Below the pieces are notes generated by a model, which was not told the origin of the DNA, made no database searches, and saw nothing but the letters and a program-made list of their open reading frames with translations. DNA of 64,000 bases from Vreelandella subterranea. GTDB taxonomy: Bacteria > Pseudomonadota > Gammaproteobacteria > Pseudomonadales > Halomonadaceae. The DNA lies in contig NZ_FOGS01000004.1 of the NCBI RefSeq assembly GCF_900111305.1, positions 124,001 to 188,000 of the forward strand. The letters are read 5' to 3'. Below are positions 43,213-53,424 of the stretch, in pieces. Positions within the stretch are counted from its first letter, which is position 1, and every line of letters begins with the position of its first letter. The position numbers and the translations under genes are program-made.

Positions 43213-44328
43213 ATGGCTAAATCTTCTCCGCTTGGTTATCTGCTTGTCGCCGTTGGCGGCGGTGTTATCGGCTTTTTGGCGGCACAGGCCATTACGCTCA
43301 ATATACCGTCCGAGCTAGCACCTGATTCCCAAGCCGACCGGGACATTGCTGAGTCGAGTCGTTTGGCAGGTCTTGAGCGCGTCACCCTGGGGGAGCGCTT
43401 GAGAGGCGAGGTGACCTCTGTAAGTGCGCTCAACGGCAATGATGGCAGCCGTTTCGAGCGCTATGTCATCGCCCTGGATGAAGACGATCTGGTAGAGGTA
43501 TCGCTGGCGGGAGCACTCCAGGGCGTGGTGGCGCTCTATGATGACCAGCTTCAACTGCTGGGTAGCGCCGGGGTATTGCGCCAGCGCATCGAGCAAAGCG
43601 GCGACTATATGCTGGTGGTCAGTGGTGCAGACGCCCAAAGCTACGGCCCTTTCACCCTTGAAAGCCGTCGCCTTGAGCTCAGCGATACGGACACCCTGGC
43701 GTTGGATACGCCGCTGGATAGCTGGCTGCAGAGCGATGAGCGTGACTATACGTTCACGATTGAAGAGGCGGGCATGTACGACATTGACATGCGTTCCGAT
43801 GAATTCGACGCCTACCTGGTGCTGGAAGGGCCCAATGGCTACTACCGCGAGGACGACGACAGCGCGGGTAACCTGAATGCGCGTATCGCCGATTTTCTGG
43901 CGCCCGGCGACTATCAAGTGACAGCACGTTCGGCCTACGGCGACGGCGAAGGTGTCTTTACCCTGGCGCTGACGCCCCGTGAGTTGCCCAGCGATATCCA
44001 ACTGCGTAATGCGGGTGAGTTGACCCCGGGCGAGTCGCTCAATGGCTGGTACAGCGGTGAGTCGTTGACCTATGAACTCACCCTCGACGAAACATCCAGC
44101 GTCACGCTCGACATGCGTTCCAGCGATTTCGATACGTATCTTGAGCTTGAAGGCAACGGCGTTGCGTTAAGCGATGATGACGGGGCAGGTGGCACGGACT
44201 CGCGCATAACCGAACAGCTGCTACCCGGTACCTACACGGTCACCGCCCGGGGCTACAGTCATACCGCCAGCGGTTTATTTGAGCTTAGTACTCGCGCCGA
44301 GCCAAGCGAGGGAGAGCCTCAGCTGTAA
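43213..44328 (+). CDS. PPC-domain repeat protein, membrane-anchored or exported
   Basis: A 371-residue protein with a N-terminal hydrophobic segment (YLLVAVGGGVIGFLAAQAI) with no clear cut site, so probably a membrane anchor. The rest is acidic and made of pre-peptidase C-terminal (PPC) beta-sandwich repeats: the units near residues 60-150, 165-255 and 270-360 each have the pattern D-x-R-S-x-x-F-D-x-Y-L-x-L-E and a PGxYxVTARS end. PPC domains usually attach to proteases, but no protease domain is present. AAGGAG precedes ATG 43213. Its role is unknown. Composition is acidic, as in halophile exported proteins. Confidence 0.7.
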   Translation: MAKSSPLGYLLVAVGGGVIGFLAAQAITLNIPSELAPDSQADRDIAESSRLAGLERVTLGERLRGEVTSVSALNGNDGSRFERYVIALDEDDLVEVSLAGALQGVVALYDDQLQLLGSAGVLRQRIEQSGDYMLVVSGADAQSYGPFTLESRRLELSDTDTLALDTPLDSWLQSDERDYTFTIEEAGMYDIDMRSDEFDAYLVLEGPNGYYREDDDSAGNLNARIADFLAPGDYQVTARSAYGDGEGVFTLALTPRELPSDIQLRNAGELTPGESLNGWYSGESLTYELTLDETSSVTLDMRSSDFDTYLELEGNGVALSDDDGAGGTDSRITEQLLPGTYTVTARGYSHTASGLFELSTRAEPSEGEPQL

Positions 44329-44345
44329 GCGGGATGTGCCTGGCA

Positions 44346-45224
44346 TCAACGACCCGCTTTCAGGCAGCCCACGACCACCAGGGCGCCAGCCACCGGCAGG
44401 CGCCAGTCCAGCGTGCTCATGCCGGCCAATACCAACAGCAGCGCTGCCAGAATAGGGACACCATAAGCAAGACTGCCCACCAGGCTGGTATGCCCCCAGC
44501 GCAGCGCTTTATCCCAGGCCACCATGGCGATGCCGTAAGGGCCAAGACCCAGTGCCATGCCGGTCAGCACCGCTTCACTGCTGGGTAATGCCATCTGCCC
44601 TTCGAGTAACGCACTCGCGGCCGCGGCCATCGCACAGGCAATCAGCAGTAAACGCGGCAGCAACGGCGTTAGCGGTACCGGCGCTACTTGGCTAAGCCAG
44701 GAATAAAGTGCCCAGCAGCAGGCGGCTAAAAGCGCCAGCGCATAACCGGTTAGCGCAGTGTCGCCCCCACCCCCAGACGCCTGGGGAATCAGCAGCAGGG
44801 CCGCACCGGAAAAGGCAATCAGCGCACCGACCAATCCACCCATCCGCAAACGACCCAACCGGCTCCACTGGCTGAGCAGCACGAACAGCACCGGCCAGGT
44901 ATAGGTGATCAATGCCGCTTCAGCCGCGGGGGCCAGCCGCATGCCGATAAAATACGTGCTGACGGCACCAATGATCAGCAGCGGAATACCCAGCCAAATG
45001 CTTAGCTGCCAGGTGTGGCCACAGCTGGCAACGTTAACCCGTCGACTCAGCGGAAGTGTTGCCAATGCGCCCGCCAGCAGCGTCAAGGCCGTGAGCTGAA
45101 GCGGCGGCGTGGCGCGGGCATAATCGGCCAGAAGGGGGGCGGCACTCCAGAGCATCACGGCCACCAGCGCCGCGCCAACACTATAGCTACGTGGAAACGC
45201 AACGAGTGGATTGACGGGATGCAT
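44346..45224 (-). CDS. EamA-type DMT-superfamily exporter
   Basis: A 292-residue protein with ten membrane helices in two EamA halves. The first begins VGAALVAVMLWSAAPLLADYA and contains AALITYTWPVLFVLLS; the second includes ALLAACCWALYSWLSQVAP and PYGIAMVAWDKALRWGHTSLVG. The WDKALRWG pattern is common in YddG-like amino acid or metabolite exporters. AGGAGACC precedes ATG 45224. It is divergent from a LysR regulator that probably controls it. Confidence 0.82.
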   Translation of the reverse strand: MHPVNPLVAFPRSYSVGAALVAVMLWSAAPLLADYARATPPLQLTALTLLAGALATLPLSRRVNVASCGHTWQLSIWLGIPLLIIGAVSTYFIGMRLAPAAEAALITYTWPVLFVLLSQWSRLGRLRMGGLVGALIAFSGAALLLIPQASGGGGDTALTGYALALLAACCWALYSWLSQVAPVPLTPLLPRLLLIACAMAAAASALLEGQMALPSSEAVLTGMALGLGPYGIAMVAWDKALRWGHTSLVGSLAYGVPILAALLLVLAGMSTLDWRLPVAGALVVVGCLKAGR

Positions 45225-45328
45225 GAGCGGTCTCCTGACTTGCCTTGAAATGACCTGCACAGCATACTCATTGCCAACACATCACAATATCGATCTTTTT
45301 TGATCCTTTTTATCAAGGAATATGATGT

Positions 45329-46207
45329 ATGAGGGCGCCGACGCTGGATCTGACGTTACTCCGCACGCTAGTGGCAATCGCCGACACCGGCAGCGTGACG
45401 GCGGCTGCAAAACGCCTGGCCTATACCCAGTCGACCGTCAGCATGCAGCTTCAGCGTCTGGAAACCCAGCTGGCGCTGACCCTTCACGAGCGTGAAGGGC
45501 GCAAACTCCGCTTTACCCCGGATGGAGAACGGTTGCTTAACCATGCCCGCCGCTTGTTGATCCTCAATGACGAAGCCTGGAGCGACATGCAGGCGCGCCA
45601 GGTAGGCGGTGAGCTGACCCTGGGCATCCCGGAAGACTACGCCTCATTATTGCCTTCCGTGTTTGCCTACTTTCACCAGCTATACCCGGGCGTGGGGCTT
45701 CAGGTCAGGTGCGGTACCAGTGGCGACCTGGTGGAACGCGTAAAACGTGCCGAGCTGGATCTGGCGCTGGTGACCCGACAGCGTAATTCCCCAGGCGGCG
45801 AGATCATTCGTCGCGAGCCTTTGATATGGGCGGTAGGCGTTAACCAGCAGCCATCGCTAACCGACCCGCTGCCACTGGCACTGTATTCACCCGGTGCGGA
45901 TGTGTTTCGTGAGATCGCCGAACAGGCGCTGAAAAACGCCGGACGCGACTGGCGCGTCGCCTATACCAGTCAATCCATGGCAGGGCTGGCGCCTATCGTG
46001 ACGGCCGGGTTGGCGGTAGTGGTGGTGACGCGGAGCATGCTGACGCCGCTGTTAAGGCCGCTTGACGAGACCAGTGGCATGCCGTCGCTGCCGATGATTG
46101 AACTGGCCCTCCATCGCGCACCGCATCGCCCCTCGGAACCCGCACGTCGGCTGGGCGAACTGATTCGGGAGCAATTGGCCGCACCGGTTGATGCCTGGGC
46201 GCCCTGA
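45329..46207 (+). CDS. LysR-family regulator next to the DMT exporter
   Basis: A 292-residue LysR regulator. The winged HTH is at residues 10-65 (LLRTLVAIADTGSVTAAAKRL, STVSMQLQRLE). The substrate-binding domain begins GELTLGIPEDYASLLPSVF. AAGGAA precedes the ATG by nine bases. Divergent placement with the exporter and a 104-base shared region is the usual layout for a regulator acting on its neighbour. The inducer is unknown. Confidence 0.9.
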   Translation: MRAPTLDLTLLRTLVAIADTGSVTAAAKRLAYTQSTVSMQLQRLETQLALTLHEREGRKLRFTPDGERLLNHARRLLILNDEAWSDMQARQVGGELTLGIPEDYASLLPSVFAYFHQLYPGVGLQVRCGTSGDLVERVKRAELDLALVTRQRNSPGGEIIRREPLIWAVGVNQQPSLTDPLPLALYSPGADVFREIAEQALKNAGRDWRVAYTSQSMAGLAPIVTAGLAVVVVTRSMLTPLLRPLDETSGMPSLPMIELALHRAPHRPSEPARRLGELIREQLAAPVDAWAP

Positions 46208-46313
46208 CGGCAAGCGTTGACGGTGACAAGTCGGCTTTATCAGCGAAGTTGCCCAGAACTCGCTAAACTAAGCGCAACTAAGCGAATTCTGGGCGGTTGT
46301 AGAGGAGTACAGC

Positions 46314-46871
46314 ATGCACGAGTTAGACCACTATATTTACCCGCACCGGGTACTCCACTGGCTGGTTGCGGTGGCGGCGCTACTCTCGCTGGCGAGCGGT
46401 TTGACGCTCGGCTTTTTAGGCTTTGAACGGACGGTAGAGCTGGTCGGTACGGGGGTTACAAACCTGCTTTACACCAGTCATAAAACGCTGGGCGTGACCA
46501 TACTGCTGCTGATGACATTGCGTATCGTCACCCGGATCGCATTCGTGGTGCCCGATCACGACCCGCCCTTGAACGGCTTCGAACGTATTGTCAGCACCAG
46601 CGTGCATCATCTGCTCTACGCGGCCTTGATCGTGATGCCGCTATTGGGCTGGGCGGCAACGGCCAGCGGCGGTTTCCCGGTAGAGTTCTTTCATTGGCAT
46701 CTGCCAGGGCTGATTGGCGAACGTCCGGCGCTTTCCGAGCGGCTCTTTGCCTGGCATGGTTGGCTCGGCTGGGCCATTGTGGTGCTGGTAACCCTGCATG
46801 TGTTGGGCGCGCTTTACCACTGGCGCATCAAACGCGACAACGTGATGACGCGGATGAGCCTGTTTGACTAA
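46314..46871 (+). CDS. cybB: Cytochrome b561-type membrane protein
   Basis: A 185-residue protein with four membrane helices and haem-ligand histidines in each: HRVLHWLVAV (His), LYTSHKTLGVTILLLMTLRIVTR, SVHHLLYAALIVMPLLGW and WHGWLGWAIVVLVTLHVLGALYHW. This is the bacterial cytochrome b561 fold; E. coli CybB oxidises ubiquinol and acts on superoxide. The family length is ~176 residues. AGAGGAG precedes the ATG. It is convergent with the GGDEF gene at 46876, only 4 bases away. Confidence 0.9.
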   Translation: MHELDHYIYPHRVLHWLVAVAALLSLASGLTLGFLGFERTVELVGTGVTNLLYTSHKTLGVTILLLMTLRIVTRIAFVVPDHDPPLNGFERIVSTSVHHLLYAALIVMPLLGWAATASGGFPVEFFHWHLPGLIGERPALSERLFAWHGWLGWAIVVLVTLHVLGALYHWRIKRDNVMTRMSLFD

Positions 46872-46875
46872 CGCC

Positions 46876-48678
46876 TTACGGCTTTGCTGAATAATAGCGT
46901 ATAGCACGGTCGGCTCGGCTGGCTTTGACGTCGTACATTTTTTCATCGGCTTCGCAGACCAGGTTCTTCAAACAATCGTGATCACCTTGGCTGATGCTCA
47001 GGCCAATGCTGACGTCAATGCTGACCAGCTCACCACAAGGGAGTTTGATGGGCTCGCGTATGGCGGCATTGAGGCGTTGGCGAATGTCGTTGAGGACGGT
47101 GACGTCGTCAACGCCTTCAATCAATAAAATGAACTCGTCCCCGCCAAAACGGGCGCAGCGGTCATGCGCACGGGCCAGGTGTTCGATACGCCTGGCGACC
47201 TGCTGAAGCACAAAATCCCCGGCTTCATGCCCATATTGATCGTTAATGGGCTTGAAACGATCCAGGTCGAGCATGAATAGCGCCACGGGTTGCCCGATAT
47301 GCTGAGCGCGTTGGAGGGCTTTTTCGGCGCAGTCGGTGAGGCCTTTACGGTTCAATAGCCCGGTCAGCATGTCGCGAGTGGCGAGACGTTCGAGCGCTTT
47401 TGTGCGGTCGGCCACTTTTTGTTCCAGTACTGCTTCCTGGCGTTTCAGCGTCATCAGCATTTCGTTCTGAGCGCGTTCTTTTTGTCGCTTCAGCTTGTTG
47501 AAGCGGGCGGCCAGGGCAAACGATAACAAGAGCATTTCCATTGCCGAGCCAATCTGAATGCCGTGCAAGGTAATAAAATTGGCCGGCAAAATACCGAGAT
47601 TGCGCAGCGCAAACACGCAGGCGCCAACCAGAAACAATGACCATGCCAAGACAAATATCCGCGCGCTGGGTACGCGCTGCGTGATGCAGTAAATCCCGCA
47701 TATCAGGATCGTCAGCGCGGCCATGAACCCGGTCACGTCCATCAGGCGCAGGGCCGGTTGAATAGGTAGCAACACCGTCGCCACGAGCGCGAGCAGGCAG
47801 TAGACGCGGAAATAACTCAACAGTCGGTGCCAGCGGGGCGTGAATTTTTCTGTTTCAAGAAAGCTTTGGGCAAAAAACGTACCCATGGTCGAGGCGAAGA
47901 TGAAACCAATAGCGACCAAGCGTGAGGTGTTTTCGCCCAGGGCGCTCCAGAACATCAGGGTGCCGATGCCATTGAAGGTTAAAATCGCGACGGTAAAGCC
48001 CAGCGTAAATAGCGAATAATATAAAAATACGCGCTCCTTGAGACCGAAAAATAACAACAGGTTATAAAGACCAAGGCCCAGCAATATGCCGAAATAGGTC
48101 GCGAGCCAGAAGTTATGCCGGTCATTCTGCTGGTAAAACGCCTGCTCGGAGAGCAGGTTATAGTTCAGCATCTTGCTGCCCGCCGCATTGACCCTGGCGT
48201 ACAGGGTGACCGTTTCGCCCGGCGCCAGACTTAACGGAAATACCGCCTGGCGATGGGCAAGCTCGCGCTGCTCCTTGGGCACGGCGCTACCGCTTACTTT
48301 CTGTTCATTATAATGCTCGCGCATCACATAAAGCGTCACGCGGTCCAGAAAGGGATATTCAAATTCAACGATCCAGCGCTGGGAACGTGCCGTCGGGTTC
48401 TCGACCTGGGTGCGCAGCCATACCTCGTCGGAGGTATAGCCAAAATTCAGGTCGCTTTTGTGCTGAGCCTGGATGAACGATGGGTCGCGCTCAAGCAGCT
48501 CGTTAAGTGTGAGAGGCGCATCGCTATGCCAGAACTGGGTGTGGTCGGTAAGCGAATAGCGAGACTGATCGACCGAGGTGGTCAGCGAGGCGGCAGCTGG
48601 CTGCCAGCAGGCTATCCAGCCTAGCAGCAGCAAAAGTAAGCCCAAACAAACCTGGCGGTGTAACAAACATGCATGCAT
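46876..48678 (-). CDS. 7TMR-DISM diguanylate cyclase
   Basis: A 600-residue signalling protein. It has a signal peptide, a periplasmic 7TMR-DISMED2 sensor (residues ~45-190, with VWLRTQVENPTARSQRWIVE), seven membrane helices (~195-390), a coiled coil (~395-430) and a GGDEF domain. The active site is intact (FGGDEFILLIEG) and the I-site RAHD stands five residues before it, so product inhibition is expected. DMLTGLLNRKGL and LDLDRFKPIND are intact. It would make c-di-GMP in response to a carbohydrate-like ligand. No EAL domain is present. Confidence 0.93.
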   Translation of the reverse strand: MHACLLHRQVCLGLLLLLLGWIACWQPAAASLTTSVDQSRYSLTDHTQFWHSDAPLTLNELLERDPSFIQAQHKSDLNFGYTSDEVWLRTQVENPTARSQRWIVEFEYPFLDRVTLYVMREHYNEQKVSGSAVPKEQRELAHRQAVFPLSLAPGETVTLYARVNAAGSKMLNYNLLSEQAFYQQNDRHNFWLATYFGILLGLGLYNLLLFFGLKERVFLYYSLFTLGFTVAILTFNGIGTLMFWSALGENTSRLVAIGFIFASTMGTFFAQSFLETEKFTPRWHRLLSYFRVYCLLALVATVLLPIQPALRLMDVTGFMAALTILICGIYCITQRVPSARIFVLAWSLFLVGACVFALRNLGILPANFITLHGIQIGSAMEMLLLSFALAARFNKLKRQKERAQNEMLMTLKRQEAVLEQKVADRTKALERLATRDMLTGLLNRKGLTDCAEKALQRAQHIGQPVALFMLDLDRFKPINDQYGHEAGDFVLQQVARRIEHLARAHDRCARFGGDEFILLIEGVDDVTVLNDIRQRLNAAIREPIKLPCGELVSIDVSIGLSISQGDHDCLKNLVCEADEKMYDVKASRADRAIRYYSAKP

Positions 48679-48918
48679 AGGAGGTCGCTTTGGTTATGTT
48701 TTTCTGACCCCGTGCTGTTGTCCCTTAGCGCGGCTACCGATATCGGGGCATTGGCTTGGTTATCACAAAGGAAGCTTAAGATACTCTGGCAGCTGCGTCG
48801 TTTTGATGACACGTATTGCGTCAACGATAATTCAGCCTTTCACCCTGGGACTGCCGACCTTTGATGGGCTAGTGCCATTGTAGAAGGGTTATGCCACCGC
48901 GTAGGAAAAATGGATGAT

Positions 48919-49788
48919 CTAGGTCAAGGTGACTTGCGAAAGTCGTTCGGTGAGCCGCTGAACCAAGGTGCCGCTATGTCGCCAGTAATGCCAATAGAGC
49001 GGGACGCTGAGTGCTTGTCCTGGCGCAATGCTGACCAGTTGGCCGCTGTCGATCAGCGCATGGGTCTGTAATTGGGGCATCATGCCATAGCCAATGCCAG
49101 CCGCAGCCAGGCGAATAAACCCCTCCGACGAGGGGCATAGGTGGTAGGGAAAGCGGCCATGGTAGCCGCACTGGGCGAGAAACTGGTGCTGCAACTGATC
49201 ATGGGGGCCGAAGACGATGGCCGGGGCCTTTTGAAAAGCGTCATCGCTGGGTCCTTCCGGGAAGTGCCGCGCCGCATAGTCAGGTGAGGCGAGCGGATGG
49301 TAGTGCATTTCGCCCAGCGCCAGACTGCGTGCCCCGGCAATCGGCTGCGGTGTGGCGCACAGGCAGGCCGCGACATCGCCATCGCGCAAACGTTTGAGGC
49401 CGACGTCCTGATCCTCGATAACAAGATCCAGCAAAAGCCCCTCAGCCTGGCAGATGTCGGCAATCGCCTCGGCCCACCAGGTCACGACGCTATCCGCGTT
49501 AATCGCAATGCGCAGACGAGGAGCGGGATCATCCAGCGTGGGCAATGAGCCGCGCAGGTCGCGTTCTAACAGCTGGACCTGCTGGTAATGGGTTAACAGC
49601 CGCTGGCCTGCCGGGGTCGGCGCCAGGTGTGGGTGGCGGATCAACACGGGCTGCCCTAACCGCACTTCCAGGGCTTTCAAACGTTGGGAGACGGCCGACT
49701 GCGATAGCCCCAGCACGTCCCCTGCGCGCTCAAAACCGCCGCATTCCACCACGGTTGCCAGGGCATGGAGCAGTTTGTAATCGAGCAT
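48919..49788 (-). CDS. argP: ArgP/IciA-type LysR regulator
   Basis: A 289-residue LysR regulator opening MLDYKLLHALATVVECGGFERAGDVLGLSQSAVSQRLKALE; ArgP of E. coli begins in almost the same way. The effector domain has LRIAINADSVVTWWAEAI, a close match to the ArgP family. ArgP responds to lysine or arginine and activates argO and other genes. I start at ATG 49788; a GTG at 49809 has no ribosome-binding site. No argO exporter is adjacent in the window. Confidence 0.8.
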   Translation of the reverse strand: MLDYKLLHALATVVECGGFERAGDVLGLSQSAVSQRLKALEVRLGQPVLIRHPHLAPTPAGQRLLTHYQQVQLLERDLRGSLPTLDDPAPRLRIAINADSVVTWWAEAIADICQAEGLLLDLVIEDQDVGLKRLRDGDVAACLCATPQPIAGARSLALGEMHYHPLASPDYAARHFPEGPSDDAFQKAPAIVFGPHDQLQHQFLAQCGYHGRFPYHLCPSSEGFIRLAAAGIGYGMMPQLQTHALIDSGQLVSIAPGQALSVPLYWHYWRHSGTLVQRLTERLSQVTLT

Positions 49789-49872
49789 AGTGGCGTCCAG
49801 ATTGAGCACAATGCTTGAAATTAACCAATAAACCGTGGCAAAACAAATGCGGTGTAAAGCTAATTTAGGGCG

Positions 49873-50670
49873 CTAACGTAAATAGCGCACGCCTTGCATG
49901 GCGATCGTCGATAGCAGGAAAAATCCAGCGGCCAGGGTGACAATGGTCGGGCCGGTCGGGGTATCGAAGAGGTAAGCCGCTTTAAGCCCCGAGGTGACTG
50001 CCAATGCCGCAATGCCCGCCGCCACCAGCGCCATCATTTCAGGGGTTCGGCAGAAGGGCCGCGCCGTTGCGGCGGGAATGATCAACAACGCGGCAATCAG
50101 CAACACGCCGACGACCTTGAGGGCGACCGCTACCACCACCGCCAGGGACAGCGTGAGCACCAGCTGCTCCCGGCGGGGCTGAATGCCGCTGGCATGGGCG
50201 AGCTCATCGCTGAGCGTGGCGGTCAGCAGTGCCGACCAGCGCCAGCCGAGTAACGTCAGCACCATCAGCGTGCCGCCCCCGATAACCCATAGATCGTCTT
50301 TGCCAACGGCCAGAATATCGCCGAACAAGTAGGCGCTGAGGTCGATACGCACACCTGAGATAAACGAAACGGCAACCAATCCAATCGCCAGGGCCGAATG
50401 GGCCATGACCCCCAACAGGGTATCCATGGCGTAGCCCCGCCCGCTCAGCAAGGTGACGCAGCTCGCCATGGTGAGGGCGACCATTAATACCCCGGCAAAC
50501 ATGGATAGGTTGAACACCAACGCCAGCGCAACGCCAAGAATGGCAGCGTGAGCCGTCGCATCGCCGAAGTACGCCATCCGCCGCCAGACCACGAAGCAAC
50601 CGAGGGGCGCGGCGGCCAACGCAACGAAAAGGCCCGCCAGGGTCGCGCGCCACATGAAATCATCCAGCAT
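49873..50670 (-). CDS. znuB: Zinc ABC transporter permease
   Basis: A 265-residue membrane protein of the ABC-3 family with about eight helices. PLGCFVVWRRMAYFGDATAHAAILGVAL is the signature of ZnuB, and SDELAHASGIQP is the cytoplasmic loop for contact with ZnuC. It overlaps znuC by 11 bases. With ZnuC and ZnuA it takes up zinc. Confidence 0.94.
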   Translation of the reverse strand: MLDDFMWRATLAGLFVALAAAPLGCFVVWRRMAYFGDATAHAAILGVALALVFNLSMFAGVLMVALTMASCVTLLSGRGYAMDTLLGVMAHSALAIGLVAVSFISGVRIDLSAYLFGDILAVGKDDLWVIGGGTLMVLTLLGWRWSALLTATLSDELAHASGIQPRREQLVLTLSLAVVVAVALKVVGVLLIAALLIIPAATARPFCRTPEMMALVAAGIAALAVTSGLKAAYLFDTPTGPTIVTLAAGFFLLSTIAMQGVRYLR

Positions 50671-51400
50671 CGGCCACCTCCTCGTGGTGGTGGCGATACA
50701 GGGCTAACATTTGGGCTGTCTGCTCGCCGAATAACGCCTGATAGTCTGGGGAGGAGGCAACCCGCTCAGGTTTGCCCTCGCAGCAGATCCGGCCGTTCAG
50801 GCACAGCACATGATCGGCGGTACGCATCACCACATGAAGGTCATGGCTAACCATCAAGATCGCGCAGCGATAGGACTGGCGTACCTCTTCTATCTTTTGG
50901 TAGAAGTCAGCGATGCCCCGATGGTCAAGCCCCTGCGTGGCTTCGTCGAGAATCAGGATATCGGGCCTGTTGATGAGCGCACGGGCCAGCAACACGCGTT
51001 GCAACTGCCCGCCGGACAGCTGGCTCATCGCCGCATTGTGTAACGTCTCGACGCCCGCGTTCGATAACGCTTGATGCACATCCTCACGGCGATGGCGGCG
51101 GGGCAGGTTCATGAAGCGCGAGACGGTGATGGGTAGCGTTGGGTCCAGATGCAGCCGCTGGGGCACGTAGCCGATGCGCAGGTCCGCGTCGATTTCCACA
51201 CGGCCTGACGTTGGCTTGATGGCGCCCACCAACGCTTTGACCAGCGTGGATTTTCCCGACCCGTTGGGGCCGATCAGCGTGACGATCTCTTCACGGTGCA
51301 GCGCCAGGTGGATATCTTCAAGGATCGGTTTTCCCCCGATGCGCACGTTGAGCTGGCAGGCACGCAAAAGGGGAGCGCTAGGGGTAATAGGTTGAGGCAT
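50660..51400 (-). CDS. znuC: Zinc ABC transporter ATPase
   Basis: A 246-residue ABC ATPase. Walker A is GPNGSGKST, signature LSGGQLQRVLLARAL, Walker B ILILDEATQGLD, and switch His is VSHDLH. The C-terminus is His-rich (ALYRHHHEE), as in many ZnuC proteins. A Zur palindrome lies 35 bases upstream of its start, shared with znuA. Confidence 0.94.
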   Translation of the reverse strand: MPQPITPSAPLLRACQLNVRIGGKPILEDIHLALHREEIVTLIGPNGSGKSTLVKALVGAIKPTSGRVEIDADLRIGYVPQRLHLDPTLPITVSRFMNLPRRHRREDVHQALSNAGVETLHNAAMSQLSGGQLQRVLLARALINRPDILILDEATQGLDHRGIADFYQKIEEVRQSYRCAILMVSHDLHVVMRTADHVLCLNGRICCEGKPERVASSPDYQALFGEQTAQMLALYRHHHEEVADAG

Positions 51401-51429
51401 CGGCAGGCAAACTCTGGCTTACGCATTTA

Positions 51430-51451
51430 TTGTTATGTTATAACATATTTG
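51430..51451. promoter_or_regulatory. Zur box between znuC and znuA
   Basis: The perfect palindrome TATGTTATAACATA occupies 51434-51447 in the 140-base region between the divergent znuC and znuA. It fits the Zur consensus core TGTTATANTATAACA. Both znu units would be repressed when zinc is plentiful. Confidence 0.8.
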
Positions 51452-51540
51452 GCAAGGAGCGCCTAGCGTTAAGCGTGGACGAAAGCGCCTGCCCAGAGGA
51501 CGACGCTTATTTACCTGCTGTAGATCATTAGGAGAGAGCA

Positions 51541-52494
<954 letters not shown>

Positions 52495-52515
52495 CTGACT
52501 GGAAAGGTTGGCGCG

Positions 52516-53283
52516 TCACTGCGCCACGGCGATATTGTGCTCCCCGTTCGGGTGCTTCATGACCTGCATGGGGAGCCCGTAAATCGCTTCCAGGGTGCTG
52601 TCGCACATCATGTCATTGGGGGAACCGCAGGCCAGCAGGCGGCCGCTGTGCAGCGCCATCAGCTCATCGCAGTAGCGCGAGGCCATGTTGATATCGTGCA
52701 GCACGATAATCACCCCGAGGTTTAGCTCGTCGCACAGCTTGCGAATCAGCGCCAGGACTTCGATCTGGTGGGCGATATCCAGCGCCGCGAGCGGTTCATC
52801 CAGCAGCAGAAAACGGCTGCCTTGCGCCAGTAGCATCGCCAGCCAGACCCGCTGGCGCTCGCCGCCAGAGAGTGTGTCGACCAGGCGGTCGGCGAAGTCC
52901 TCGGTGTGGGTGAGGGCAATGGCGCGATCAATGGCGTCCTTGTCTTTCTGGGTGTGGCGCCCCAGCAGGCCGTGCCATGGGTAGCGGCCAAAAGCCACCA
53001 GCTCGCGCCCGGTCAGGCTCTCGGCGCTGGGCAGGTGTTGAGGCAGGTAGGCGACTTGGCGCGCGAACTCGCGGTTGCCCCAATCACTCAGCGGGCGCTG
53101 ATCAAAGTAGATCTCTCCCTGGCTGGTGGGCTGCTGCTGGGCCATGAGCTTTATCAAGGTCGACTTGCCCGAGCCATTGTGGCCAATCAGGCCGTAAATC
53201 TTGCCTTCCCGAAACGAATGCTCAATGGGCGTTAAGATCTGCTTGCCATTGATTTCGAAGGTGGCACCTTTGACCTCGAACAT
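52516..53283 (-). CDS. fhuC: FhuC-like ferric-siderophore ABC ATPase
   Basis: A 255-residue ABC ATPase of the iron-siderophore group. Walker A is GHNGSGKST, signature LSGGERQRVWLAMLL, Walker B FLLLDEPLAALD, and ILDINMASR-type switch (VLHDINMASRYCDE). LPSAESLTGRELVAFGRYPWHG is typical of FhuC. The gene is downstream of a FhuD-like gene and an FhuA-type receptor on the same strand, but no FhuB permease lies in this cluster, so the permease must be encoded elsewhere. It has its own Fur-box-like site upstream. Confidence 0.9.
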   Translation of the reverse strand: MFEVKGATFEINGKQILTPIEHSFREGKIYGLIGHNGSGKSTLIKLMAQQQPTSQGEIYFDQRPLSDWGNREFARQVAYLPQHLPSAESLTGRELVAFGRYPWHGLLGRHTQKDKDAIDRAIALTHTEDFADRLVDTLSGGERQRVWLAMLLAQGSRFLLLDEPLAALDIAHQIEVLALIRKLCDELNLGVIIVLHDINMASRYCDELMALHSGRLLACGSPNDMMCDSTLEAIYGLPMQVMKHPNGEHNIAVAQ

Positions 53284-53328
53284 GAATCGCTCCTAGCATT
53301 GAATTGAGAGTCATGATCCTATTCTAGT

Positions 53329-53347
53329 GCTAATGGTTCTCATTTTT
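53329..53347. promoter_or_regulatory. Fur-box-like site upstream of fhuC
   Basis: GCTAATGGTTCTCATTTTT matches 13 of 19 positions of the classical Fur consensus. It lies 46 bases upstream of the fhuC start. Confidence 0.55.
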
Positions 53348-53424
53348 AAACAAAAAATGAAAAGAATCCACATCCAGCATTAAGAGCACACTTATCAAGC
53401 GACTCGCTACCCGCTCTAGGTGAG

